From assembly GCA_030867875.1 (NCBI GenBank), contig JAOWCC010000655.1, forward strand, positions 6,983,083 to 7,047,082: a DNA stretch of 64,000 nucleotides, in the 5' to 3' direction. A program made the position numbers and the translations under genes. The stretch comes from Actinernus sp. WN-2022 (Eukaryota; Cnidaria; Anthozoa; Actiniaria; Actinernidae). Position 1 is the first letter of the stretch; every line of letters begins with the position of its first letter. A model generated the notes under the pieces. The model saw only the letters and a list, made by a program, of their open reading frames with translations, was not told the DNA's origin and ran no database searches. Shown piece by piece: positions 44,690 to 57,100 of this stretch.

Positions 44690-44960
44690 TAATTTCCTTT
44701 AAGGAAAACTTAAAGTGAGCTTAAAGATGATATCAGTCTTTAAGGTGATTATTAAAGATTATTAAAGATTATTAAAGTCTGTAAAGTTCATAATAGCCTT
44801 TAAGAGATCTTTAAGAAGCTTTAATTGACATTTAAGTACATTCATAACATGCACTGGCTTTATTGAGCTTTAAGTGTAAATTAAAGACAGTCCCATATTT
44901 AAGATAATCATAAAGCTTCTTAAAGTTAGTAAAGTTTATCTGGTTAATTTTATTTCTTTA
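44690..44960. repeat. TTTAAG-rich block, left
   Basis: About 15 copies of CTTTAA/TTAAAG words in both orientations, including ATTAAAGATT three times in tandem and AAAGCTTCTTAAAG. The same words cluster at 60895-61090. They could be subterminal repeats of an EnSpm/CACTA-type element. Confidence 0.7.
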
Positions 44961-45321
44961 AGTTGATATTAAATGTTCAGAAAAGCGGCTTGACCCACTA
45001 CCGGAATTGCGATTTATTATAGAATTGGGTTACCTGTGGCAATGTAGAAGTCAGAGGTATTTAATAAGAAATGTTGCACACTTACGGTCATGACGTTCAT
45101 GACGTTCATAAAATTTGGCGGGAAAGTTATGGTAAGGCAAGCATGGTAAATACAGTTTGTAGACCGCCAAAAAATTGTTTGCAGCATCACCAACACACAA
45201 AAAATGTTTGCCTTGACAAATTTTCCATCCCCCCCCGTCCGAAAAATAATGGTCCGTCCCTAATATGTTATTGTTCACCACAAAATATCATAGAATTGAG
45301 ACCGGCAAGCGAGTTGTTGCA

Positions 45322-45615
45322 ATGGACGAAATAGATATTAAAATCAATAATGCGAAGAACCACGAGATAGATAAAAATCCTGGACTGAGTACTCAACTGA
45401 TAAAGGGCAAATATCGTAAAAACAACACGGAAGAACTACGAAAGAAAAGAATCAGGAGGAAGAATAAGAAGAAAGAAAAGCTTTCATCAATGTCAAAACA
45501 ACAGAGGGCGGCTTGGTTTAAAGAGAAGGCAACCAATCCTCTAAAAACGAAATTAAAGGAATGTTTGACCCTGTATCGCCACGAAAAAAAGCTTTCTGCC
45601 TTTTGTTGGCGATAG
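45322..45615 (+). CDS. Lys-rich 97-aa ORF, unrecognised
   Basis: It starts at an ATG with good context (CAATGG; MDEIDIKINNAKNHEIDK), is strongly basic in the middle (RKKRIRRKNKKKEKLSSM), and ends KLSAFCWR. It could be a DNA-binding or nucleolar-type tail or a first exon. No known motif. Confidence 0.35.
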   Translation: MDEIDIKINNAKNHEIDKNPGLSTQLIKGKYRKNNTEELRKKRIRRKNKKKEKLSSMSKQQRAAWFKEKATNPLKTKLKECLTLYRHEKKLSAFCWR

Positions 45616-45950
45616 TGGAAAGACGAAGAAAAGAAAAGGCTTCACAGCATGAACGTGTAATTGCCCATGTTGTTTAACATTAAAAACGGGGGGAGGGGGG
45701 CCGGGATGCATGAGTTATTTTTATCTTTGAAAATTAACTTCCGGTGTTTAAGATGAGGTAGAAAAATAAGCATACATACATCTTACATGTCTGACTAGGA
45801 ATTCTTTGGGTGATATTTGAAGATGAATGTATTTAGTTTATAAAAAAATGATACTTAAAATTAATTATCATACATAAATGTATGTAACCCATTCACTAAA
45901 AATAAATAGAATGATTATACAATAATTATAATTATTTCTACATCTTGCAG

Positions 45951-46151
45951 TTCCTCTAGAATGATTGAGCGACAGAACATTATGGAAATACTCGATACAC
46001 ATGAATATCCTATTTTAGGGGAAGGAGTATTTGGACAGGTTACCAAGAAGTTGTACCGAGGCTTCCAAGTGGCTGAAAAAAAGATTTAAATCTTCACCAG
46101 TTTCATGTGTAGAAAGAGAAGCATCTATCATTCGTGGATTTGATCATCCAG
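45951..46151 (+). pseudogene. Stray protein-kinase exon (glycine loop to helix C)
   Basis: Flanked by CATCTTGCAG and CCAG|GTTTGT, the exon reads MIERQNIMEILDTHEYPILG then EGVFGQVTKKLYRGFQVA, the kinase glycine-rich loop, followed after a one-base shift in the A7 run (46076-46082) by FKSSPVSCVEREASIIRGFD and HP, the helix-C Glu region. No other kinase exon is seen, so it looks like a captured or leftover exon. It is inside the proposed EnSpm-type element. Confidence 0.7.
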
Positions 46152-46623
46152 GTTTGTCATTCACAAGTTACTGTGCCACCACTCTACAAACTACAGGGCC
46201 ACCCTAACATTTCTTTAAAAAACTATTTATTTGAAAAGTTCTGCCTCTTATGATTTTTTTTTATAAACCAGACAAAACAAATTCAGTCCCCTGATAATTA
46301 ACTTTTGAGCAATTGTTGTGTTTTCGTTATCCTTTCCGATTGGTCATACTATCTGCAGAAAAGTGCCTGAGTTTTACTGTAAGTTTCAGCCCAATTACCA
46401 TAAGATTGTATGAATTTTTGTTGGTGCTACTACACAGACTAACTGTACTGTTGTTGCATAGTAGTTTAGTACTGAGCCAATCAGTTTGCCAATACTGTAA
46501 ATCACATCCAGATTACTGCATGTAGAAAACACTGTAGATTACCCAGTTGTCAATTATGATTATAATTGTTAATATTTTACATTTCTTGAATAATTTTTTT
46601 ATTCTTCTTATTTTATCACAGTC

Positions 46624-49600
46624 TTACCACTTGTATTTGGAGTTTGCACAGACAAATGCAGTCTTGGTCGGATTCCAAAACATATCTGGGTCAGCATCAG
46701 CTTTATACCAAGCAACACAAGCAAATATGTGAGTTATATATTTCCCATTTAACTTCAAGGAATGGGAAAAATAAAAAAGGACTTTTCCTGCAATGAAATG
46801 TAGGTCAGTTAGGTTAAGATCCCCATTTGCAGCTGGCCATGATGCATATATTCTAGCTGAACGCATGGAACGGCATTCAAGTTTTGACCCATAGTGTTCA
46901 CCGCCAATGTTTACTGATGCATACTTTTTGACAGTTTCAGCAAGAGCTGCACTGTTGATATTTTCTGCTTGATAAAGTGCTTTATAGACTTTGAGTAAAA
47001 TGTCCAAATCACTACCATCAAAATGTTGTAATTTATATTCAGAAGACAAATTCACATTTGATGGAAAAGACCAGTCTAACCCCATTATGGGACAAGCAGT
47101 TGACATTTTACATGTACGAAATCCAAAGTTATCTTCAGTACAGGAAACATCATTTTCTTGTACATTAAAGTGATTTGTGAAAATATTGTGGAATTGGTTA
47201 TCATATTCCTGTGGTAACTGAATTGTATTTAGAAAGCGGGAAAACATGAGCTTTCTCATTAACTGAAGCTCCAGATACCTTTTATTGGTTGTGATACTTC
47301 CCATGATGCCGTTGTATCTCTCAAAGCTAAAACACCAAAAACTATATACAGGTCCATGATCTTCAATTATATCCTTTAAATGACAGTGGAGGTGTATGTT
47401 TGGTGTGATCGATTCTTTCCCATACAACTTCTCAAAACTCCAAAATTTCAATAAGAGAAAGTCCGCTCTCTGTAAATCTGTACGAGTTACATTACTTCTG
47501 CACAGGTACTTGCAGGCTAAAACAAAAGATTGCCAACACCTCAAATGATCATCTCCAATCAAACCATTGAGGGCAAACATTGAGTATATCACAGTCCAGT
47601 TTTTCCACTGCTCTGCAGTATATGAGCCAAAGTTAGAAGAATTTTTTTTTTGGGAGGCGGCCAACATTTGTTGGAACATCCATCTGCTCAATTCGTTTTT
47701 CAAGTGATTTCATTTCTTTTTTCCAAGAATTCCTCTTTTTTCCCAAAGCTTGAAAACATACTTGGCAGTACCAAGAAATAAGTTGTGCATAGGATCTAAT
47801 GTACAGAACCTCACAACATCAAAGTATTCTAGATCTAGCAATGAGCTCCAATAATTTATTCCATGCTCTGTGCACAACTTATTTCTCTTTGTGACTTGCT
47901 TGCATTTTTGGATTTTTCTAGCATACATCCGATGACTGGCATTGTTACGTTTAGGCCAACTGTTTCTATCAAAACCAGAATAGTCTCTTTTTTCACCGAA
48001 ACCTCCAGGAAACATTTTAAGACAGCGGGAGCAGCCAAGTTGTGCACTATGCCCTTTGAAGCCACATAGCTTACGCGCTGCAGGAATATCTGCTGATATG
48101 CTCAATAAAGCTGCTCTAAATTTTAATCGAATAGAGCTTAGGCTTGATTTTAGTCGCATTCCCTTCCACAAGCATTGGAGTTCTTTAACAGCTGGTTGCA
48201 AATATTCATTTAAGTTTTTAGGTTCACCATCAATTGAAGGTATAATTCCAACAACAATAACATTTTCCCACTTAAAACGATGGTGCCTTGGTAAATTCAA
48301 AATAACCAAGTAGAGAACCCCAACTGAGTAGTCCTTGCGGTGCTTCATTGGCTGGAAGAAGTCAAAATTTAGCATGAATCCATAATTCCTAGGTGATTTG
48401 AAGAAGTCCTGACCATTAAAGGTTTGAAAGTCCTTCCAAATTTGACCACTGTACACATCGGTTAAGAGGCCATCAGTCTCATCTTCATCTCTCCATTTTT
48501 CACACTTTTCAGGAAATCCCTTTTGCTGAAGAAGTTATTCTAATTCATTTATAATACTGTTATAGCAGTAATATGCAATGGGGTAAAACTTCTGCTGTCC
48601 ATCTTTGAGCACGACTTTTCTCACAAGGGAAGCATCACATATTTTCCTCTGTCCTCTGGATATTTCAACTCTAAGAACCTTGAGGAACTGAAGAATAAAT
48701 TGAATGAACCATGCCAAGCCATTATCACTGATCTTGCATGTTGTCTGCCATACAAGTAGAAAGTAAACAAACCAGAAGACTAAGGCATTCACTTGCTGTA
48801 ACCTGGTCTTTTTGCAATCTGGTTCAGGAAGAGGTGTCGAGGTAATGTCTTGGTCAAAAATCTCTGATGGAACTTCATCCCAGTGCTCTTCCACACTGTC
48901 ATCATCGTCAGTACTGGAACAGCCAGTATCCAAATCTTGATCACCATTTGCAGTGTCTTCATTGGAACTTTCAAGATCACTATCAGATATCAATATCTCT
49001 TCATTTAACCTCTCACCCTTTAAATAAAAACAAAAACTTTAATTGGTTGGTTACATGTATCTGCAGTAGATATTAATATTATAATTTTTGTAATTCTGAG
49101 GTCCCTAAGTAGAGAGGCATATGCAATTACAGGCAATGTTGCTCATCTGAACACCTGACTGCAACAAGTCCAGCAACATGATGCTGACATTACATGTATA
49201 ACAGCTTCATAATTTTGGGAAACAAAGAAATGTTTTGAAAAATCAGAAAACATATTACAATTGAAAACACTTTGGTGCAGGTACACGTACATTGTAATAT
49301 GATGCTATATACTGTGTGTAACTCACCATATCTAAAAATGGAGTAATGATAATAAACAATTATTGGATGAGGTTTTTGTTGATATCTAGAATTATCAAGG
49401 TCGAGGCAGGTGTTATCAGCCGAGATCTTGATAATTCTAGATACATGTATCAACCAAAACCGAATTTAATAATTGTTTTATTATTCATTGTGATCGACAT
49501 GGCAATAATATATTCTCGACTATTTTTTCTATTTCTTTCTCATTGACACAAGCAAACCTCAGCATTTTCGGGTGCGCCTGCAGATAATACCTACAGATAA

Positions 49601-50628
49601 CAACCAGTCCATTGGACAATCTCTGGAGCACCTCAGATAATACCTACAGATAACCAGTCTGCTGGAAAAATCGCTGCCGCACGCCGACTGCCAGAATTAT
49701 CCGTAGGCTCTCGACCAATCAGAAAAGAGATACTGAGTACAATGAATAATAATATCAATAATCATACAATAATTACATGTACCTGTTCCATGTGGTTTTG
49801 TAATTCCTCTGCATCTACAGACACATCATCTGTTGCAAGAGAGTCCTCTATGTCACTATATACTTCACTGAAGTCTAAACAATAGATATTAATGGTTAAT
49901 TATAGCAACAAATGTTGCATCCCAGAAAGAAACTTAATACCACATTCTTAGTAATGAAATTTATATAGACTCACCTAAAGGAATATGACAACAATTTTAA
50001 TTTGCCCCTGAGTGGGAAGTTTGACACCGAAAATCTTAAATGTCAAATCCCCGCCCTGATTGATGCAGAGTCAAAATTTGCAAATTTTCCCAAAGGTCAC
50101 ATACATGTATCACCTTTGTAATGGTTATTTTTTATAATGCCTGACTTGTTCTTGATATAAGGGTAGCTTATCTCTAGCCTTGTAAACACCTAGGTAGTGC
50201 TAGGGTACCCTAGCTCATTGTAGTTGTATATTAAACGAGCTCTTTAATCAATTAATGGCTTTATAATGACAAAATGTCAACCACGTCCACAACTGAAAAA
50301 AAAAACATTGGATAACTTACTTCGTTGCATTACATAACTACTTGTCTTTATACAAACCACTTCTCCCATACAGGAAGAAAGCCCGAAATTAAGCCTACAT
50401 TTTGTACATGTACATCGGATGCTTACTTGATATTGGTGAATCCTTTTCGCTTTCATGATCGGAGTCACTGTCAGAGACACTGTCAGTTTCACTTTGGTCT
50501 ACACGACATGTCGTATCCGAAGCGTCTCCATTATCCCTCTTACTCTCCAGTTCATGCCTCCGATAAGTTGAACGAGAAACGCTTTCATTACAATGGTAAC
50601 AGAAAATATATTCATTCAGGGCCTCCAT
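46624..50628 (-). pseudogene. Tnp2/EnSpm-type transposase, three exons, lightly damaged
   Basis: Exon 1 (50628-50427) starts MEALNEYIFCYHCNESVSRS with a possible C2..H zinc finger. Exon 2 (49874-49783) is acidic. Exon 3 (49017-46628) carries the catalytic part. Both junctions are in phase. Exon 3 shows FMLNFDFFQPMKH, LPRHHRFKWENVIVVGIIPS, DIPAARKLCGFKGH.A..GCSRC, DYSGFDRNSWPKR, CTLDPMHNLFLGTAKY (Transposase_21-like) and then TPNIHLHCHLKDIIEDHGPV and FSFERYNGIMGSI (DUF4218-like). Faults: a TAA at 48535-48537, a one-base loss in the A6 run (47717-47722) and a second shift at the A10 run (47642-47651) that restores frame. A donor at 46627 (GTAAGA) implies a further C-terminal exon not found. Confidence 0.88.
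49346..49490. mobile_element. Foldback MITE in the transposase intron
   Basis: AATAAACAATTATT, GGTTTTTGTTGATAT and CTAGAATTATCAAG are answered by CTTGATAATTCTAG, ATCAACCAAAACC and AATAATTGTTTTATT. Arms are about 55-65 bp with a short loop at about 49405-49420. Confidence 0.82.
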
Positions 50629-51102
50629 TTCGAAACTTTATGTTGAAATCGTGTAAAAGAAAATGCAATCTCGTGCCCCCCAGTCTTCCCGGTGTCTGGT
50701 CAGTGGTCGAGAACAGCGGAGAACAGCAGGCTCAGCCGGACATAGAGGCTTGGAACTAGGGGCACTTTGCGCGGGCCGCAGAGTCCCGTGGCGGTAAAAC
50801 TAATTTAAAGATTTTACTGGGGGTATGACAGGGAAACAAAAGCCATTTTCAGAAGAAAAAAATCTAATCCATGAAAATTGACTTTAAGATAAGATTATCA
50901 ATGTAGTTTTATACTATTGAGACGCTAGGTTATTTGATATTATTATTAAAAGCGAAGTAAAAGCTGGTAAACTTTATGCCTACTAAATATATGTCACACC
51001 ATACCCTCCATGTAATGTTTATTTTGTACAAATATTTGAACATTATGTAGATCTCGGTAGATAGCGAGTTTGGGCGCCAAAAGCTCATTCAACGGAGTCG
51101 AC
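50629..51102. promoter_or_regulatory. Shared divergent promoter region
   Basis: The 474 bp between the ATG of the minus-strand transposase (50628) and the ATG of the plus-strand five-exon gene (51103) must hold both promoters. No clear TATA pair is visible. Confidence 0.5.
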
Positions 51103-54100
51103 ATGGCAAACTTTAGCGACGATCACGTTATCCTGTTAGAAAACTCCATAACAGCGAACAAAGAGGTTGTACAAGAGAACGAAAAACTTAGGGATGACCT
51201 TCGAGCGAGGGAAGAAAACCATTCTAAAGTGCTCCGTGATGTTTTAAGCGAGCTCCAAGAGTTAAAAAACAGGACAGACCAGAGCTCAAAGCCTCGCCAG
51301 CGAGCGGGAAAGACCACGAGGACGCCGGCCATCAAAGTGCCTACGATCTGTCGCGTGAGTGCAACTATTGTAGTATTGAACTAACTTATGCTGTGTATTT
51401 TTAAAAGGTTATGTTTTTTATTCCCTTGGGGCAGAATTAAGCTCCATTTAACCCGCGATTGGCCTGCAATTTGTAAAGAGAAGTAGACTAAATCACCTAC
51501 GTACAAAGGCTAGTTTAAGCTATTAGATTATCATTGTCCATTCGCATCGGCGGTTTTTTATGCGACAGCACTGAAAATTCTGAAAAATCGCAGATAATTT
51601 AGCTTACATCAAAAGTTTCAAGCTCAAAATTGAGCCAAAAATCCAAATTCCATGGTCATGTATAACATCTTGTGCACCTATCAATGTCAATCCCCAGGGG
51701 GGTGGGTGTGGGCAAGGGGTGCAGGGTGTGCATTTTGGCATGCTATGACCTTTTTATAGGTGAAATCTTACAATAAATGTATGACAAATTAAGGCATCTT
51801 TGACATCAGAGGTTGGCCCAAGGGTGAGGATTTAGATTTTTTTTCATAGCAAAAATGTCAATCACCCACCCCTTGCCTGAACCCCCATCCCTGGGGTTGA
51901 CATTGTTAGGTGCATTATTTTGCATGATAAGTGACATATAGTGATACAGTGTAATGTGATAAGCTTATTTTCTCATACAACATCGCACATTGCGAAAGGT
52001 ATACCAAACATTGATTAAAAAAGACGACTTTCAGGGATTTAATCTCGAAGAAAGGTAAGCTGCAGTAACATCAACCTGTAATGCATCTATTAGTGTTAAG
52101 GCCGATGGTACAGAACTTCTTGTCGATCTGGCAAATCAAATACAAATTAAAAAAGTAAACAAATAACACTTTAAACATGAAAAGAAATGCAAAAAGAATA
52201 TTAACATGAAGTATTTTTTAAACTGAAAAAAACCCAAAGAGAATCAATCATCAAACAATCAGATATGCTCCGCTCTGCTGCTGCACATGTTAAGAACTCG
52301 GTCCCAGGTTTTTGGCTTGTTCAAACTTACCTCAGCCTCGGGCCAAGTCCCTACACAGGATTAACATTGATAGGTGCATAAAGTTTGTATATAACTGTAA
52401 GACATAAACCTCATTATCCCACATTTTCAATTTCATATGTAATCTTAACTGTAATTTTTGAAGATACTAATAAAGTTGCTATTTTGTTTGTTTACACACC
52501 CAAAAAAACGGGTTTCAATAGAAGCCGGCTACCGCTGGAGTTCCAACATCTACTCCTTGACTGATCGTCGGCTACTTTTCCCAAAATGTCATACTTCCTT
52601 TTAAAAGGCGGCCATGTTTTGTACGGCTACTTGCATCATCTTGTACGCCTTTCTCAAAAATTAATGAAACCCCTGAAAAAAGACGACATGGCATGCCAAT
52701 TAATTATCGACAGTTAAAATTCATAACATAATTATTCTATTAATTTATCATTAAATAAATATATATTCTTCTCATCCAACTCCATCTTATTTTTGCTTAT
52801 GTAATAGTTGGGATTTCATGCTGTTTAGTAGTAAAACTGTTCCAGTTTAAGCTACAGATTGTGCGAGTGACTCTTGCTGACAATCGACAGTTCCAAACTC
52901 ATAACTTCGTCTATTAAATTATCATTAATATATAATTTTGTTCTCATCTAACTCCATCTTATTTAAGCTTATGTAATAGTTGGGATTTGAAGCTGTTTAG
53001 TGGTAAAACTGTTCCAGTTTAAGCTATAGATTGTGCTACTGACTCACTTGCTGACAATCGACAGTTCCAAACTCATAACATAATTATTCTATTAATTTAT
53101 CATTAAATAAATATATATTCTTCTCATCCAACTCCATCTTATTTATGCTTATGTAATAGTTGGGATTGGATGCTGTTTAGTAGTAAAACTGTTCCAGTTT
53201 AAGCTACAGATTGTGCGAGTGACTCACTTGCTGACAATCGACAGTTCCAAACTCATAACATAATTATTCTATTAATTTATCATTAAATAAAATTAATATA
53301 TATTCTTCTCATCCAACTCCATCTTATTTATGCTTATGTAATAGTTGGGATTGGATGCTGTTTAGTAGTAAAAATGTTACAGTTTAAGCTACAGAATGTG
53401 CGAGTGACTCACTTGCTGACAATCAACAGTTCCAAACTCATAACATAATTATTCTATTAATTTATCATTAAATAAAATTAATATATATTCTTCTCATCCA
53501 ACTCCATCTTATTTATGCTTATGTAATAGTTGGGATTGGATGCTATTTAGTAGTAAAACTGTTCCAGTTTAAGCTACAGATTGTGCGAGTGACTCACTTG
53601 CTGACAATCGACAGTTCCAAACTCATAACTTAGTCTATTAAATTATCATTAATATATTCTTCTTATTTACGCTTATGTAATAGTTGGGATTTGAAGCTGT
53701 TTAGTAGTAAAACTGTTCCAGTTTAAGCTATAGATTGTGCGAGTGACTCACTTGCTGACAATCAACAGTTCTAAAATGATAATGCATGACTTTACCCAGG
53801 ACTAATTTTATTAACAATAATCAATTAACATAACATTTTAGATAGTGTCATGCTGATGATTCGATACACCCAGGATGGTACACAAATTTCTGGTAAGAGT
53901 ATTGTAGAAGGTTAATGCCAATTTTGTTTGGATGTTGTGGTTGTACATTTGTCCTCCTGAAACATTTTATAAAGTTGTATTTATTTTGTTTACTACAGAA
54001 AAAGTGCATGTTATAAGCCCCCTAAAAAGCCTAATACAAACTTGTATTGGTAGGTTGTTGGTAGATTGCCGATAGGCTGTCGGTGCAAAAACTGTCAGCA

Positions 54101-57100
54101 GGTGGTTGTTGTTGGTGTGTTGTTGATATAGAATGTTAGCTGTTGGTAAGATAGACGTGGCTGTCGGTAGGTTGTCAGTTGATTTAATGCAGTTGTCGGT
54201 AGGTTGTCAGCGGATTTTATGTGGTTGTTGGTAGGTTGTCGGTAGGCTGTTGGTGAGTTGTCGGCCGACAGCCAACTGACAGCGAATCTGGCATGTTATT
54301 CTTCACTGTTACCTTATCAGGGCTCGAAATTGCGACCGATATCAGGTCGCAAATGCGACTAGCATTTCTGATTTGAGACTCAATTTCTGTAACAAGTCAC
54401 ATTTTTTTTTCGAGCCCTGCTTATATACATGTAACTGTGTACTAATTAAGTAATATTTAATGTTTTTTTTAGTGTCGATTCAGGAAACAACAAGACTGTC
54501 TATGATAGAGTCAAAAGTGAGGTGATTCACTACGTAGGAGGAGCAGAAAAATGCCAGTGGTCCAATCAACAAATGGAAGGTACATTTAAAATGTAATTGT
54601 TGCAAAGTAGATGTTATATAGCGATACTTGCTGCCTCTTCATCTACATGTATTAATTGTTATTAATGTGCTAACCAGAGATCCATTGGTTCCATATACAA
54701 AGACAAAGCGACCTTTTCGAATCATGGTTGGTACATTTAGCCTAACAAAATTGAAGACGTCGGGGGAAGAACGACCTAAGTAGTATGTTTTTTGCCAAAC
54801 TTTGTTTTCGCCGGGAATCCTCAAAATTTACAGTCACAACACTCAGTTTCAGCACAGGATCAAATTTCTGTCAGTTGAAATCCGTTCAAATGTCACAATT
54901 CGTGCAGTAAAATAAAATTTGATTTGAGCTGAAAATCTCAAAACTCAACTTCGCTTTTTCGTTACGAAAACCTGCATTTTCTCTCTCATTTTCTCTTCTC
55001 TTCTCTATTTTGTACTAGTTCTCACTATTACACAAACACAATGTATAAGCCGGACACCTAGAGCTGGTACCGATGGTGTTCGGTTTAGAAAGAGTTTCAC
55101 CGTACTTCAGTAGTTACGAAGCTCACAGTAACGCAAATGCCCTATTTACAACGTACAACATAGTACCGAGTTTCAATTAAGCGCCTCTACTCTATTACAT
55201 ATGTAACTGTCCCCCCTTTGAAGTGATTTTGTACTTAGCACTGCTCTCTAATAAGCACCTTCTCCCAAATAAGCACCCATACATAAAGTAAAGAAAACAG
55301 CTAGTGGTAGCCTTATAAACAACACCAATGTTCAAGTTGCACAATTTAAGGTGGCCCGACTGGATTTTTCTGGGGCACACCATCTCAACTTTGAACGCGT
55401 GATACGCTCATGCGAGAATTTGATTGGGTTAGCTAAATAATAATTATGCCATACATTCTTGAGACAGAATAAAGTTTCTAATAAAGTAGGTTTGGTTGAG
55501 ATCGGAGTTACCATAGCAATGCAGCGATGACATCACTTGTTTTACACATTACCAAATAATTCGATTTCTAGATGTAAACTTTTAAAATTCACCCTACATC
55601 CTGCTTAGTCGTTGAAACCAGTGTTTTCCGGACTGACTGAAAGGATTTTATATCCTAGTATTGTGTCTATGATATAGGACTACATGTACTTCACATTAAG
55701 GTTTCAATCGCATATATTCATTCGATTTCAATTGATACAATCATGAATGAGTAATGCCATAAGTCGACACTAATGAACATATTATTCAAAAATTAGTTGA
55801 CGATTTTTTTTCTAAAATAATGTTATATTAATTGTTTCTTTCCAAAGTTCAATATGTACAACACTTGCCCTGTGAATTTTAAGTTCATTGAATCATGTTA
55901 AGGGCATCAAAAATAAATAAACATACAGAGAATTTCTGCATTCATTCATGCAAACTTCATTGACATATTATTTGTTGATTACTTGTGCCTTTCATAAACT
56001 TGTCTTTTATGTCTAAAGTGTACATATTATTTGTGTGATACACATGTACTATGGCTGTTAGTGATGCTCCTGTATATCTACTGTTTCAAACATGACGAAA
56101 TCTAGATTTCAGAGAAAAAGAAGGCTGCTCTTCTTTAGATGAAATAATGAAGGAAAAGACGGAGTGTAGAGATGGGTCGCTTTTGTTCTTGTATTAGTAC
56201 GGGTTATCGGCCTTGAATATATCTCATACCCCCGAGCGGAAGGCCGATAAAATGCTTATTTTTCACAATGGCGAGGTTTTCTCATTGAGCGCAATAACAA
56301 TATATCTTTTCATACATCATTAGGAAGCATTTTTTGACTGGTTTACTGTTGCATGAAATTACTGTTCGTAGGATTTATCATTGTTTTTGTTCACGGTTCT
56401 TTCTACCAAAGTAGCTTATAGTGTAGTGGATTAAGGACAGTAGACAAGCAACCAAGAGTTCGAGGGTTTGAATCCCGCTCAGGACACCTGACGTTTTTTT
56501 CATCTTCTTCTTTCAAGTTACTTCTCCGTAAAGAGTAAGTCAGTAGTTCAAAGTACCAGGACAAAGTCGAAGGAAAAGTGCGAGGGAATAAGGCGAGCGG
56601 AATATGTGTTAATATGCAAGGGGGTTATGTGTTAAGTCTCCCGTATGTTCCCCCGCATATTCCCCCGTCTCACGTATGTTCCCCGCATTCCAAAGAAGGC
56701 CAAGAGGTGAGACCCATAGATACTGAGGTGTGATGTAACGAATGTGAGAACTGGGCAGGGGTTATGTGGGATATTGGAGGTAGTAAAACAAAGGAAACAG
56801 AGCCATGTGAAAAATAAGTGGATATATTCCTCCTTATGCTACTACATGACTAAAGCTTCATGATAATTACCATTGTATCAATCAGCCATAGGCACACAAA
56901 TATGCACATTCTAGACAAAAGACAAGCTTATGAAAGGCACAAGTAATCAACAAATAATACGTCAATAACGTTTGCGTGAATGAATGCAGAAATTCTCTGT
57001 ACGTTTATTTATTTTTGATGCCCTTAAAATGATTCAATGCACTTAAAATGCACAATGCACTTATTGAACTTCAGAAAGACAGATTTAGAAAAAAATAATC

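Noticed and set aside
55332..55514. Small ORF shared with 57323-57544
   Set aside because: The two readings match because they lie in the inverted arms of one TIR element, not because of a gene.
56411..56483. Functional tRNA gene
   Set aside because: A and B boxes are present, but the anticodon arm and acceptor stem do not pair properly.
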